Below are positions 1 to 7,958 of a DNA stretch of 64,000 bases, piece by piece. The notes below the pieces were generated by a model. That model searched no databases. It was given only the letters and a program-made list of their open reading frames with translations, and was not told where the DNA came from. The stretch covers positions 62,001 to 126,000 of the forward strand of contig JAWLHU010000012.1 in NCBI GenBank assembly GCA_041690255.1, read 5' to 3'. Each line of letters opens with the position of its first letter. Position 1 is the first letter of the stretch. The stretch comes from JAWLHU01 sp041690255. Its GTDB lineage: Bacteria > Bacillota > Sulfobacillia > Symbiobacteriales > Symbiobacteriaceae. The position numbers were made by a program, and so were the translations under genes.

Positions 1-20
1 TGTTCGTCGGGCGATAACCT

Positions 21-95
21 ATGAGACAACCCCTGCCACCGTGGCAGGGGTCTCTTTATGTCTCGTCGACTACACCCGCCCCTTCTTGGGGCGGC
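21..95. repeat. direct repeat copy 1 with terminator-like hairpin
   Basis: Contains a near-perfect hairpin (arms CCCCTGCCAC / GTGGCAGGGG at 30-50, extended by GAGAC/GTCTC), then a pyrimidine-rich stretch and GTCGACTA. A diverged copy of the whole ~70-bp block lies at 1338-1412, and its hairpin and downstream part recur at 18658-18715. The hairpin could end transcription of a gene lying before the window. Confidence 0.6.
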
Positions 96-327
96 GAAGA
101 GAACGGGCTCCCGAACTGCCGTATACTCGTACCCACACCGAGCATCCAGAGAGGCCAGCAAGGATTCAGGGGGGTCCACCCCTGAGATATTTTTCGCCCT
201 GCGCTCAGCCATGGTGGGTTGCCGAGAGCATCGGGCGGGAGGGAATCGGCATACTCATCCTCTTGGAGGTTCTGTCCTTGCAGAACCTGAAGAGAACGGG
301 GCATGACGCCCGGAAGAGAGGCGTGTG
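96..327. other. intergenic stretch, nothing recognised
   Basis: Beyond the terminator-like repeat no convincing gene, RNA or promoter is visible. Short open frames overlap each other on both strands and lack credible ribosome binding sites. An AGAGAGG motif at 314-320 serves the next start codon. Confidence 0.4.
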
Positions 328-1286
328 ATGGCAGATGCGGAACTCGCTGCATTCCCCCGCCTGGCACATGGGTTGGACCTGGTATATGGCCCGAACGACT
401 CTGTACAGCTCAGGGGAGTGACTCCCCCTCTTCGCCTGACCGGCGAGCTGGCCCGAAGGCTGCTGCCCCTGCTTGACGGGAGTTGCCCGCTGCCCGATAT
501 TCTGGTGAAACTGAATGATTGGCCGGCGGAAGAGATCTTACTGGCGCTGGAGATGCTGTCCGCACGGGGACTCATTGAGAGTGGCCCTCCATCCGCTCCG
601 AATCCAGCCGGGGATCAAGCCGTGTTTTACTGGTCGGCCACTACTGGTCCGGCCGGCAGAGGCGAAGGGGTGCTTCAGGAGCTGGTCAGGGCAAGGATCC
701 GTCTCTTCGGATGGGGCGCCCTCGCAGGGGCATTGGCCGAGATGCTGCGGACCTGCGGCTGTAAAGGGTTGGCGACGGAGTTCTGGGCACCCCGGCCTGG
801 CGTCGACGCTGCGACGCCTTCGGTCTCTCTTTTGCCTTTTCCGGAACCCTCGGAACTGGAGCAACGGATTCCGGGGTGCGCCGAAGCGGACCTGGTGCTC
901 CTGACCCTACCGCGCCCCGCACCCACCCTGACCTCCGCCGTAAACGCAGCGTGCGAGGGGCGGCCCCTGTCTGCCATGGACCACTTCCTGACCACTGCCG
1001 ACCGAGCCATGGTCGTCCAGGTACCGGTTCGGGGGGTACGGACACTCTATAGCCGGATCGGTGATCTGTTTGCATGGGCAGCCCTGACAGGGTTGGGACT
1101 GACGGCCGGTCTGGCCGTTGTTCGACCGGGGTTCTGCTCGGCACCCCGAATGAGCAACCTGGAGGATCATCGGATTCTTCTTCTTTTCCGCCGCTCTGGG
1201 ACGGGCCGGGACGGCCTGCTCCGCCGAACCGCCTCCGGCCAGAAACCGCCAGTGCCACTGGTCCCGCGGGGGGCCAACACCGCCCT

Positions 1287-1345
1287 CATGAACTCCACCG
1301 GTCACCGGGCGAACATCCTGAGCACCAAGTACACACGCATAGCAA
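1287..1345 (+). pseudogene. CAP/SCP-domain remnant
   Basis: About 20 codons read NTALMNSTGHRANILSTKYT, the hallmark 'WMNSPGHRANIL' segment of YkwD-like CAP-domain proteins, which secreted bacterial proteins and sporulation factors carry. No other CAP motif was found upstream in any frame, and the match stops at the second copy of the ~70-bp repeat. It is most simply a fragment left after rearrangement and is now fused in frame to the preceding reading frame. Confidence 0.55.
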
Positions 1346-1412
1346 CCCCTGCCACGCCAGCGCGGCAGGGGCCTCTTGCTGTCTGGTCGACTAGACCACG
1401 CCCTTCTGGTCA
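1338..1412. repeat. direct repeat copy 2 with terminator-like hairpin
   Basis: Diverged copy of the block at 21-95: hairpin arms CCCCTGCC (1346-1353) and GGCAGGGG (1364-1371), a C/T-rich run, GTCGACTA and a CGCCCTTCT tail. It lies inside the chimeric reading frame, which supports the view that this frame is not a normal gene at its 3' end. Confidence 0.6.
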
Positions 1413-1522
1413 ACAGAGACTGATGGGGGGATTGGTCATGCCGAAGGGAATGCTCCGCTGGCAGCGATCTGTTTCCATTTGCGTAGGCAGCGGAATAGCC
1501 CACAACGGCCAGGGGTCTCGAT

Positions 1523-1846
1523 GGGCTGGCCATAGGTTTCCATAGCTTCGGGACCCGTAGGGCAGAGGTTCCCCATGGGCTGCCCATAGGCTTCCATAGC
1601 TTCGGGACCCGTAGGGCAGAGGTTTCCCATAGGTTCGCCATAGGTCTCCATAGCTTCGGGACCCGTAAGGCAGGGATTCCCCATACGTTGGCCATGGGCT
1701 TCCATAGCTTCGGGACCCGTAGGGCAGAGGTTTCCCATAGGTTCGCCATAGGCTTACATAGCTTCGGGACCCGTAGGGCAGCGCTTTCCCATGGGCTGGC
1801 CATGGGCTTCCATAGGTCTCCATAGCTCCGGGATAAGGAGGGCAAG
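1523..1846. repeat. 54-bp tandem repeat, about six units
   Basis: Units begin at 1523, 1577, 1631, 1685, 1739 and 1793, exactly 54 bp apart; the last is degenerate and carries an insertion. The conserved core is CATAGCTTCGGGACCCGTA followed by GGCAG; the flanks alternate between GGGCTGGCCAT-like and AGGTTCGCCAT-like forms. Because 54 is a multiple of three, all three minus-strand frames stay open through the array (one reads an 18-residue MGNLCPTGPEAMEAYGQP-type repeat), while the plus strand is full of TAG codons. It occupies most of the 363-base gap before the TPR gene. Function unknown. Confidence 0.9.
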
Positions 1847-1908
1847 GGAAGGGTTGAGCGAACCGGCAGCGAATCACTGCAGCAGAAATCCTACAGGAGT
1901 TGAGAGCC

Positions 1909-3759
1909 ATGACCCCCCATGATATCGCCAGAGCTACGGCGCTCCTGGACGAGGGCAGAGCGCACCTCGACGCCGGGAACACAGCTAAGGCGGAAGCCTG
2001 CTTCAAAAAAGCCGCATCGCTAAGTGACCTGCCCGCAGCCCGCAACAATTGGGCCCTGTGCCGGTACGTGGCCGGTGCCCATGCTGAGGTCCTGCAGATA
2101 CTGGCCCCCATTTTGCTGGATGCTGACCCGGCGCCGTTCGCGCGGGCCCTCGCCTGCCGCTCTCTCGCTGCGTTGGGCGAAACGGAAAAGGCCAACCGCG
2201 AACTCAAAGGAGCCATTCGTGACCTGGATGCCGGACTGGCACAATTCCAGCGACACCGCCTCATCCCCGAACCTGCGTGGGTGGAGTACACCGTGCCGAT
2301 CAAGCAGGCAGCCGGTGCGCTGGGGCACGACCGCATGGTCCTCGACCTCCACGGCCGCTGGCCTGGCCGGGACCTGCCAGGCGGAGCCTTCGCGGCCGGC
2401 GTTGCGGCATTCCACCTGGGCCGGTACGAACAGGCCGCCAAGTACTGGGGGCGGATCACGACCCATGGTTGGGCAGCGCCCATGCAAGCGTATGTACGCA
2501 CAGCTACCCTGCTGGAGGCCGGACTGGTTCCCCCCTTCCGTCTCGAGCACGAACCCCCCGCCGATTCACTGGAAGAGCTGCAGGGCAAGGAATCGGCCGA
2601 GGAACTCTCTGCGCGCGGCAGCGTTCGGATTCGCATGCTGGCCTACGTGTTTGAACCAGAGGCGCCTGACAAGAGCACCGCTATCTCCGGCCTGATAACG
2701 GCCACCGGCGAGTGGGGCATGGACCTTGGCCAGCGGCTTCTGGACGGGCCCACGGTGCCGATCGACGTAAAGCTGGGCGCCGCTCAGGCCCTCACCGAGC
2801 TCGGCGTCTATGCCCCGGGCGAGCCGATACCGATCATCCATGAGGGCAAACCATCCAGTATTATTGTCAAACGGGTCGAGGAGGACGAGTCCGAGGAAGG
2901 CGAGCAGGTCTTCCAACGGGCCAGAGCCCTGCGCGATGCCGGGAAGCCAGGCGAGGCGATGCGCCTGCTCGAAGACCTCACCCTCCGTGGCATCGCCTAT
3001 CCCCCAGCGCTGATGATGCAGGCCAACCTGATGCGCACCAGCGGCGATCTGGACGGCGCTCGCAGGATCCTCGAGAGCCTGGAGAAACTCGGCCCTGACG
3101 ACGCCGGCGTCCTGTTTAACCTCGCCAGTCTCTGGATTCAGTACGGTAACCTGGAGCGGGCTCGCTCCTACGCAAACCGCATTCAGACCACCGACATGCC
3201 CAAGGAGTTCCAGCGCCTGCTGAACGAGCTGAAGGACTACCTACGGCGAGCTGCTCTCTTCGAGAACCTTCCCAGCCCGACCGAAATCGCCAACGCGAGG
3301 CGTGAAGAGATCGAGGAGAGGCCGATCTCCCTCACCGTCACCCTAGCAGGAGCCCTGAGGCAGATTCCTGTCGAGTGGCTGAACGCTGCGGCCGCGGTCC
3401 ACGGCCTCCCTCCCGCGAAGCGCAGATCGGAGCGAGAGAAGGCGTTAGCCGGAGCACTGAAGGACCCGGGTCGCTTACGGACAGCCCTGGCAGCTGAAGG
3501 AGATGAGGTCCGCGCCTGTCTTAAGTACCTGCTGAACGCAGGCGGTTGGAGCAAGCTTCAGGCGCTGACCAAGTCCTTCGGCTCTCAGGAGGAAGATGGC
3601 TTCTTCTGGGATGAGCAGCCCCCCACCTCCACGATCGGGCGGGTGCGACTACTCGGACTCGCCTTCGTGGGACGGGCTGCTGTGGGAGGGAGACGGTACA
3701 AGGTCGTCGTCATCCCAGAGGATCTGCGAGCCCTGCTGGTCGCAGCGATCCAGGCTTAG
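1909..3759 (+). CDS. TPR-repeat protein
   Basis: A 616-residue soluble protein of helical repeats. Residues 5-90 (ALLDEGRAHLDAGNTAKAEACFKKAA, NNWALCRYVAGAHAEVLQIL) and ~330-420 (AGKPGEAMRLLEDL, SGDLDGARRILESLEKLGPDDAGVLFNLASLWIQYGNLERARSYA) are clear tetratricopeptide repeats, which act as protein-binding scaffolds. The last ~150 residues form a non-TPR domain that I do not recognise. There is no signal peptide or membrane segment. ATG 1909 was chosen because AGGAGT sits at 1896-1901; the TTG at 1900 overlaps that site. It appears monocistronic and is followed by a strong terminator. The partner and process are unknown. Confidence 0.75.
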   Translation: MTPHDIARATALLDEGRAHLDAGNTAKAEACFKKAASLSDLPAARNNWALCRYVAGAHAEVLQILAPILLDADPAPFARALACRSLAALGETEKANRELKGAIRDLDAGLAQFQRHRLIPEPAWVEYTVPIKQAAGALGHDRMVLDLHGRWPGRDLPGGAFAAGVAAFHLGRYEQAAKYWGRITTHGWAAPMQAYVRTATLLEAGLVPPFRLEHEPPADSLEELQGKESAEELSARGSVRIRMLAYVFEPEAPDKSTAISGLITATGEWGMDLGQRLLDGPTVPIDVKLGAAQALTELGVYAPGEPIPIIHEGKPSSIIVKRVEEDESEEGEQVFQRARALRDAGKPGEAMRLLEDLTLRGIAYPPALMMQANLMRTSGDLDGARRILESLEKLGPDDAGVLFNLASLWIQYGNLERARSYANRIQTTDMPKEFQRLLNELKDYLRRAALFENLPSPTEIANARREEIEERPISLTVTLAGALRQIPVEWLNAAAAVHGLPPAKRRSEREKALAGALKDPGRLRTALAAEGDEVRACLKYLLNAGGWSKLQALTKSFGSQEEDGFFWDEQPPTSTIGRVRLLGLAFVGRAAVGGRRYKVVVIPEDLRALLVAAIQA

Positions 3760-3829
3760 CGGGCGAAGAGATCGGCGGCAACTGCGGCGTGGTGTTTACC
3801 CAGATGTTCGTCGCGCCGATAGACGATAG

Positions 3830-3878
3830 AAAGGAGCCCACCTCCGTCAGCAGACGGCAGGGGGCTCCTTTCCTTCTT
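3830..3878 (+). terminator. rho-independent terminator
   Basis: Inverted repeat AAAGGAGCCC (3830-3839) and GGGGCTCCTTT (3861-3871), followed by CCTTCTT. It lies 70 bases after the TPR gene stop. Confidence 0.8.
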
Positions 3879-4175
3879 AACCGTGCCCTTCACGGTTTGC
3901 AACGCCTGGCTACCATGGGCTGGGACCACCATACCTCTGCCAGGTACGCCCTTCGATCGCCGTGCTCCCCGCCGAACTGTCTACGCCACGTTCCTTATCT
4001 CGCTTTCAGCCACCCTCCGGTGGGCCTGGCCTACAGCACCAGAAGTCCGGCTCTCATCCGCCAGCCAACCCGGAGATCTCGCCCAATACGCTCCATCGCC
4101 TCATCCAGCCGACTCTCGTGGCCCCGGTGAGATCACGGACCGGTTCTGCTACCGTAGACTCGGAGGCTGAACGTC
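3879..4175. other. intergenic stretch with possible gene debris
   Basis: No intact gene or RNA. On the minus strand, bases ~4050-4125 read as a short protein-like piece (SRLDEAMERIGRDLRVGW) that stops quickly; it could be a remnant or chance. CGGAGG at 4160-4165 is the ribosome binding site of the next gene. No clear promoter was seen. Confidence 0.35.
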
Positions 4176-4775
4176 ATGGGGAATAGACGAATTCTGATCG
4201 TAGATGATGAGGCGCGGATGCGCGAACTCATCCGTCTTTACCTCCAATCGCCGTACGCGATCAGTGAGGCGGCGGACGGCGAGGAGGCCATTCAGCGCAT
4301 ACCCTCCGAATGTCCGGATCTGGTCCTGCTGGATGTGATGACGCCCAACCTGGATGGCTGGGCGACTCTGGAGCGGATCCGGGCAGAGTCGGCCGTCCCA
4401 GTGGTTATGCTGACGGCCCGCGGCGATACCCCCGATCGGGTCCGAGGGCTGCGAATGGGGGCCGATGACTACATTGGCAAGCCCTTTGACGGGCGTGAGC
4501 TCCTCGCCAGACTCCAGGCTGTCCTGCGGCGGTCCTATAAGGCTGGTTACGAGGTCGAGGCGATCACTGTGGGTGACCTGGTCATGCAACCATCTGCCAG
4601 GACCACCCTATGGCGCGGGCAGGAGATTCCCCTCACTCCAAAGGAGTCTGAGCTACTCCTCCTGCTGGCCTCTCACCCCGGCCAGGTCTTCCCCAGGGAG
4701 CGACTGCGCGGCCGGATATGGGAGCTTGACCACGACGGAGTGACGCAGAGTAGGCTTCTGGTAGGTTGCGCGTGA
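4176..4775 (+). pseudogene. OmpR-family response regulator, C-terminally truncated
   Basis: The receiver domain (residues 5-118) is complete: acidic pocket DDE (10-12), phospho-acceptor Asp53 in LLDVMTPNLDG, Thr80 in MLTARG and Lys102 in GKPF. A winged-helix output domain begins at ~130 (ITVGDLVMQPSARTTLWRG, LTPKESELLLLLASHPGQVFPRERL). Family members are usually ~225-235 residues; here the protein ends at 199 just where the recognition helix (normally like RTVDVHIKRLR) should lie, reading GVTQSRLLVGCA instead. No histidine kinase follows; the next gene is convergent lgt. It probably cannot bind DNA normally. CGGAGG precedes ATG 4176. Confidence 0.7.
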
Positions 4776-4813
4776 CCATCAGTCGGACGGGCGGAAAATC
4801 CGTACGCCCTCCC

Positions 4814-5593
4814 TTATTGCGATAGTGGGGCCTGCTGCCGGGACCGGAGGAGGAGCACAACACCCGCTCCTGCCGCAAGCAAAAGGCTGGTCAACTGGGC
4901 GGCCTTCACGCCCATGAACATCAGACTGTCCGCCCGCAAAAACTCCAGGCTGAACCGACCCAACGAGTAGAGCACTACGAAAATGAGGAAGGCATGACCC
5001 TGCCGCAATCCCCCTCGGCGTAGCAGCCACAGAATCAGGCCCATGATAGCCAGGTCCCAGACCCCTTCAAAGACCTCCGCCGGCCAGAGGGGTACCGGCC
5101 CAAACGCTTCGTACGCCGGCGTTCCCGGAGCGTATACCACACCGAAGATCGAATTCGTAGGCTTTCCATAGGCGTCTCCGTTGAGGAAGCAGGCGCCCAA
5201 CCGCCCGACCGCCTGACCCAACAAGAGGGCCGGTGTCAGCGTATCTGTGAAGTCCCAGAAAGAGATCTTCCGAGACCGGGCGAACCAAACCGCAGCCAGA
5301 ACACCACCCAGGATCGCTCCCTGAATGGAAAGGCCACCATGCCAGAGGGCGAAGATCTCCCAGAGATTCTCCCGGTAGGCCTCCCACGTGAAGGTGACCT
5401 CCCAGAGTCGAGCACCCAGAATGGCGGAGATGAAGGCTGTGAAGGCAAACTCCTCAATCAGCGGGACGTACGCAGGACGGCGCCTGGCCGCCACCCACTT
5501 AGCCAGCCAGATGCCTGCCATGAAGCCGATCGCAATAAAGAGTCCGTATGACCGGACGGGAAAACCAAAGATCTCAAACAGAATCGGGCGCAC
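4814..5593 (-). CDS. lgt: prolipoprotein diacylglyceryl transferase
   Basis: Transfers diacylglycerol from phosphatidylglycerol to the lipobox cysteine of prelipoproteins in the cytoplasmic membrane. The ~259-residue protein has the Lgt layout: MRPILFEIFGFPVRSYGLF-type start, ALWHGGLSIQGAILGG, the signature GRLGACFLNGDAYGKPT (variant of GRxGNFxNxExxG), GPVPLWPAE and about seven hydrophobic segments. GTG 5593 was chosen because family members start at this point and an AAAGGGG motif lies upstream; the frame stays open to 5692 but that extension is not Lgt-like. It is divergent from the lipoprotein gene at 5753, a likely substrate. Confidence 0.93.
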   Translation of the reverse strand: MRPILFEIFGFPVRSYGLFIAIGFMAGIWLAKWVAARRRPAYVPLIEEFAFTAFISAILGARLWEVTFTWEAYRENLWEIFALWHGGLSIQGAILGGVLAAVWFARSRKISFWDFTDTLTPALLLGQAVGRLGACFLNGDAYGKPTNSIFGVVYAPGTPAYEAFGPVPLWPAEVFEGVWDLAIMGLILWLLRRGGLRQGHAFLIFVVLYSLGRFSLEFLRADSLMFMGVKAAQLTSLLLAAGAGVVLLLRSRQQAPLSQ

Positions 5594-5752
5594 AGTATCA
5601 GACCCCTTTGCGAGTGAATTGGGTAGGTGTACAGCCATTCTGGCACAGATCTGTCGGGTTTCTGTGAAGAGGTTCGGATAATCGTTCTTCACAGTTTGGA
5701 CACGAACTGGCTATAGACTGGGATCATTATGAATTGGAAGAGAGGCGGAGAG

Positions 5753-6169
5753 ATGCGACGCAACAGGATTCTGGCAGGCTTGGCCCTCGCAGTGCTGCTG
5801 GCTGGCTGTTCCTCAGCAGGTGGCGACGGCCCTCGGGCTGTGGTCCCCGAGACAGAGGTGGACTTCGGCGATGTGCCGGTATTGACCGACATGAGCGATG
5901 CCAGGCGAAAGGTCTTCACCATCCGCAATGAAGGAACCAAGACGTTGAAGCTGCTCGATGGCGATATCAAGGTGCTGGAGGGCTGCTGACCGCCTTCTCT
6001 GACCGTAAGTTCTACGGTCATTGAACGGGGCAAGAGTGCGGAGTTCATCTTCCCCTACGCCATGCATCCCGGGATGGGTGGAAAGCACCACTTTGAGGTG
6101 CAGATCAAAACGAACGATCCCGCCAACAAGACCCTCGTCTTTCACATTCGAGCGAACTCCGTAGAGTGA
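5753..6169 (+). CDS. Ig-like lipoprotein with probable selenocysteine (in-frame TGA at 5987)
   Basis: Starts with a lipoprotein signal peptide (MRRNRILAGLALAVLLAGC; lipobox LAGC, Cys19), so it should be anchored outside the membrane. The rest resembles the DUF1573-type Ig-like fold: VDFGDVPVLTD, FTIRNEGTKTLKLLDGDIKV, ERGKSAEFIFPY, GKHHFEVQIKTNDP, LVFHIRANS. At the position of that family's conserved cysteine motif the frame reads Glu-Gly-Cys-TGA-Pro-Pro, then continues in frame for 59 sense codons to TGA 6167. A SECIS-like hairpin lies 10 bases after the TGA. Read as Sec (residue 79) the protein has 138 residues and a Cys-Sec pair suited to redox chemistry. ATG 5753 has AGAGG 7 bases upstream; ATG 5729 is an alternative. 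A nonsense mutation is the main rival explanation. Confidence 0.75.
5987..6020 (+). other. Sec codon and bacterial SECIS-like hairpin
   Basis: TGA at 5987-5989. A perfect 8-bp stem, TGACCGTA (6000-6007) with TACGGTCA (6013-6020), closes an AGTTC loop whose second base is G followed by U. The loop begins 18 bases after the TGA. As I recall, bacterial SECIS elements need a short stem with a G near the start of the apical loop, roughly 16-37 bases after the UGA; this fits. The hairpin lies within the continuing reading frame. Confidence 0.75.
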
Positions 6170-6193
6170 CCGCAACCAATGAAAGGCCCCGGC

Positions 6194-7099
6194 TCAGGAG
6201 ATCTCTCCCAGGGATGATGGCGGCATCGCCACCGAAAGGGCGCGAGGCTGTACCTGAAAGGCCAGGGAGCCCGGTTCAAGGGGTTCCCCATCGAGATGCG
6301 CCCGAGATGCTCCCCTCACCTGAACGCGCACCTCTTCTCCCCGAAGCATGAGAACCTTTGGGTGACGAACATGCGCCCCCGTATAGACCTGACGGAGCAG
6401 GTTGAGTAGGGCGAGACGCTGTACGCTGCCAACGATGCAAACATCAAGCTGTCCATCCGACCGGTAGGCCTGAGGCGCGACCTGCATACCACCGCCGTAA
6501 TACCTGCCATTGGCCACAGCGATCAGCATGGCCGCACCCGAGAACTGCTGGTCATCAACTGCTACATCTACATGTATCGGTTTGTACCTGAAGGTCGTCA
6601 CCAGGCCACCCATCAAATACGGCAGGGTCCCCCTCATCCTGGAGGGAAACCCTTTGGCTGCAACAGCGACCTCAGCGTCGAACCCAATGCCCGCCACATT
6701 GAGGAAGACTCGGCCATTGGCAGCCCTGCCCATATCGATCTGCTGTGTGTGGGCCCCCAGAGCTACCTCCAACGCCGCGGTTGGATTCAGGGGGATGCCG
6801 GAATTCCGGCAGAAGTCATTCCCAGTCCCCGCGGGAATCGCTCCGAGCGTGGTGTCGGTCCCCGCGATCTCAGACGCGACAGTTGCCACGGTCCCGTCAC
6901 CCCCGACCACGATCACCCGGTGGACGCCGGCCCTTACGGCATCGCCGGCAATCCGTCGCGTCTCCGCGAGGGTGGCCGGGATGACCGCATCCACCATCTC
7001 GTTGCTCGCTACTTTCATGGCCAGGCGGTTCCAGACCCTCTGACCCGCTCCACCACCGGCACGCGGGTTCACGATAAACAAAGCTCTCATTGACGTCAC
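6194..7099 (-). CDS. diacylglycerol kinase-family lipid kinase (DgkB/YegS-like)
   Basis: Catalytic-domain lipid kinase of the DAGK/YegS family, which phosphorylates diacylglycerol or a related lipid at the inner membrane face. Visible: N-terminal ALFIVNPRAGGG, VIVVGGDGTVATVASEI (GGDGT nucleotide-binding motif, residues ~66-70), IPAGTGNDFCR and the C-terminal beta domain with LDGEP. At 301 residues it has family length. GTG 7099 overlaps the stop of the upstream SDR gene (GTGA) and AAGGGTG precedes it, so translation is probably coupled. It is the last gene of a three-gene minus-strand group headed by a class II aldolase gene beside an ArsR operator. The exact lipid substrate cannot be read from sequence. 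Confidence 0.88.
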   Translation of the reverse strand: MTSMRALFIVNPRAGGGAGQRVWNRLAMKVASNEMVDAVIPATLAETRRIAGDAVRAGVHRVIVVGGDGTVATVASEIAGTDTTLGAIPAGTGNDFCRNSGIPLNPTAALEVALGAHTQQIDMGRAANGRVFLNVAGIGFDAEVAVAAKGFPSRMRGTLPYLMGGLVTTFRYKPIHVDVAVDDQQFSGAAMLIAVANGRYYGGGMQVAPQAYRSDGQLDVCIVGSVQRLALLNLLRQVYTGAHVRHPKVLMLRGEEVRVQVRGASRAHLDGEPLEPGSLAFQVQPRALSVAMPPSSLGEIS

Positions 7100-7941
7100 G
7101 ACTGTACACCCTTGTTACTCTCCCCTGAGCGGACGGACCTGCCTCGGACCAGGCGGGCATAGAGGCGGTCAACCAGGCCGGGAAGGGCAGCGCTCAGCCG
7201 GACCGCAGCGGCGACCCGCCGAGGAACGATCACCTCAGGGAGTCGTTGATCGATGACAGACTGTACGGCCGCGGCAACTCGGTCAGCCGTCAGGACCGGA
7301 ACCCCCGGAGGGACCGGGTAGTGGACGCCGCCCAGCCGCCCGTGGACCATAGGCGTGTCGACAGGCCCCGGCGACACGAGCCCCACATGAATCCCCTCGG
7401 GGCCTAGTTCCTGCCGAATGGCGTGCGAGTAGCCACTGAGGGCGAACTTGCTGGCCGCGTAGGCAGCCATATACGGGGGTGCCATCTTCCCCGCGATCGA
7501 GGAGACGTTGACAATGACCGGGTCCCGGCCCATGCGCAGCAGGGGAAGACAGGCATGAATGACCGCGACCGTTCCCAAGAAGTTGACCCGGATCAGCCGT
7601 TCCGCCGCCTCCGGTCCGAGCACATCGGCCGGGCCCACCGCCAACTCCCCGGCACAGTTGACCAGCACATCCAGACAGCCCACCCGATTCCGGACGGTCT
7701 CGATCATCGCCTTGACATCATCAGGATCGGCGATATCCGCGATCAGCGGCGTCGCCTGCAGCGCTGTGGCGACAGCTTGAAGCCGGTCCACGCTCCGCCC
7801 CACGAAAAAGAGCTGCGCCCCGGATGACGCCAGGGCCCGGGCCGTTGCCCGGCCAATCCCGCTGGACGCCCCAGTAATCAACATGACACGTTGCTTCCGC
7901 AATGACTTTGGCACCCTTTCCGATCGGATGGATGAGGCCAT
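7096..7941 (-). CDS. short-chain dehydrogenase/reductase
   Basis: Classical SDR of ~281 residues: cofactor motif TGASSGIG near residues 24-31, VNCAGE, catalytic Ser in VSSIAG and YAASK active-site pair. It should be an NAD(P)-dependent oxidoreductase of an unknown alcohol or carbonyl substrate. ATG 7941 was chosen because GAGGAGG lies 8 bases upstream; an upstream ATG at 7959 overlaps the aldolase stop. The next gene's GTG overlaps this stop, so the aldolase, SDR and lipid kinase genes form one transcription unit. Confidence 0.88.
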   Translation of the reverse strand: MASSIRSERVPKSLRKQRVMLITGASSGIGRATARALASSGAQLFFVGRSVDRLQAVATALQATPLIADIADPDDVKAMIETVRNRVGCLDVLVNCAGELAVGPADVLGPEAAERLIRVNFLGTVAVIHACLPLLRMGRDPVIVNVSSIAGKMAPPYMAAYAASKFALSGYSHAIRQELGPEGIHVGLVSPGPVDTPMVHGRLGGVHYPVPPGVPVLTADRVAAAVQSVIDQRLPEVIVPRRVAAAVRLSAALPGLVDRLYARLVRGRSVRSGESNKGVQS

Positions 7942-7958
7942 GGCGTGCGACCTCCTCA

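Larger units (their letters stand above)
328..1545 (+). pseudogene. truncated/chimeric TOMM-type leader-binding (E1-like) protein
   Basis: The first ~80 residues look like the leader-binding winged-helix domain of thiazole/oxazole-modified microcin (TOMM) cyclodehydratase partner proteins: a strand-rich start, then LLPLLDGSCPLPDIL and EEILLALEMLSARGLIESG. A Rossmann-like stretch follows (RIRLFGWGALAGALAEML, ADLVLLTLPRP), as in E1/ThiF-like partners. After about residue 240 no family is recognisable, and residues ~320-340 (MNSTGHRANIL) match a CAP/SCP-domain motif from an unrelated family. The frame ends inside a tandem repeat. No precursor peptide or YcaO gene is visible. ATG 328 has AGAGAGG upstream; GTG 325 is possible. 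The domain call is from memory of family patterns; the chimeric, decayed state is inferred. Confidence 0.5.

Noticed and set aside
1436..1738. Minus-strand repeat peptide frame through the 54-bp array
   Set aside because: All three minus frames are equally open because of the period; no ribosome binding site or homology picks one.
4173..4778. TGA ending the truncated response regulator as a second Sec codon
   Set aside because: The downstream sequence does not continue the winged-helix fold and has no SECIS-like hairpin at the right distance.
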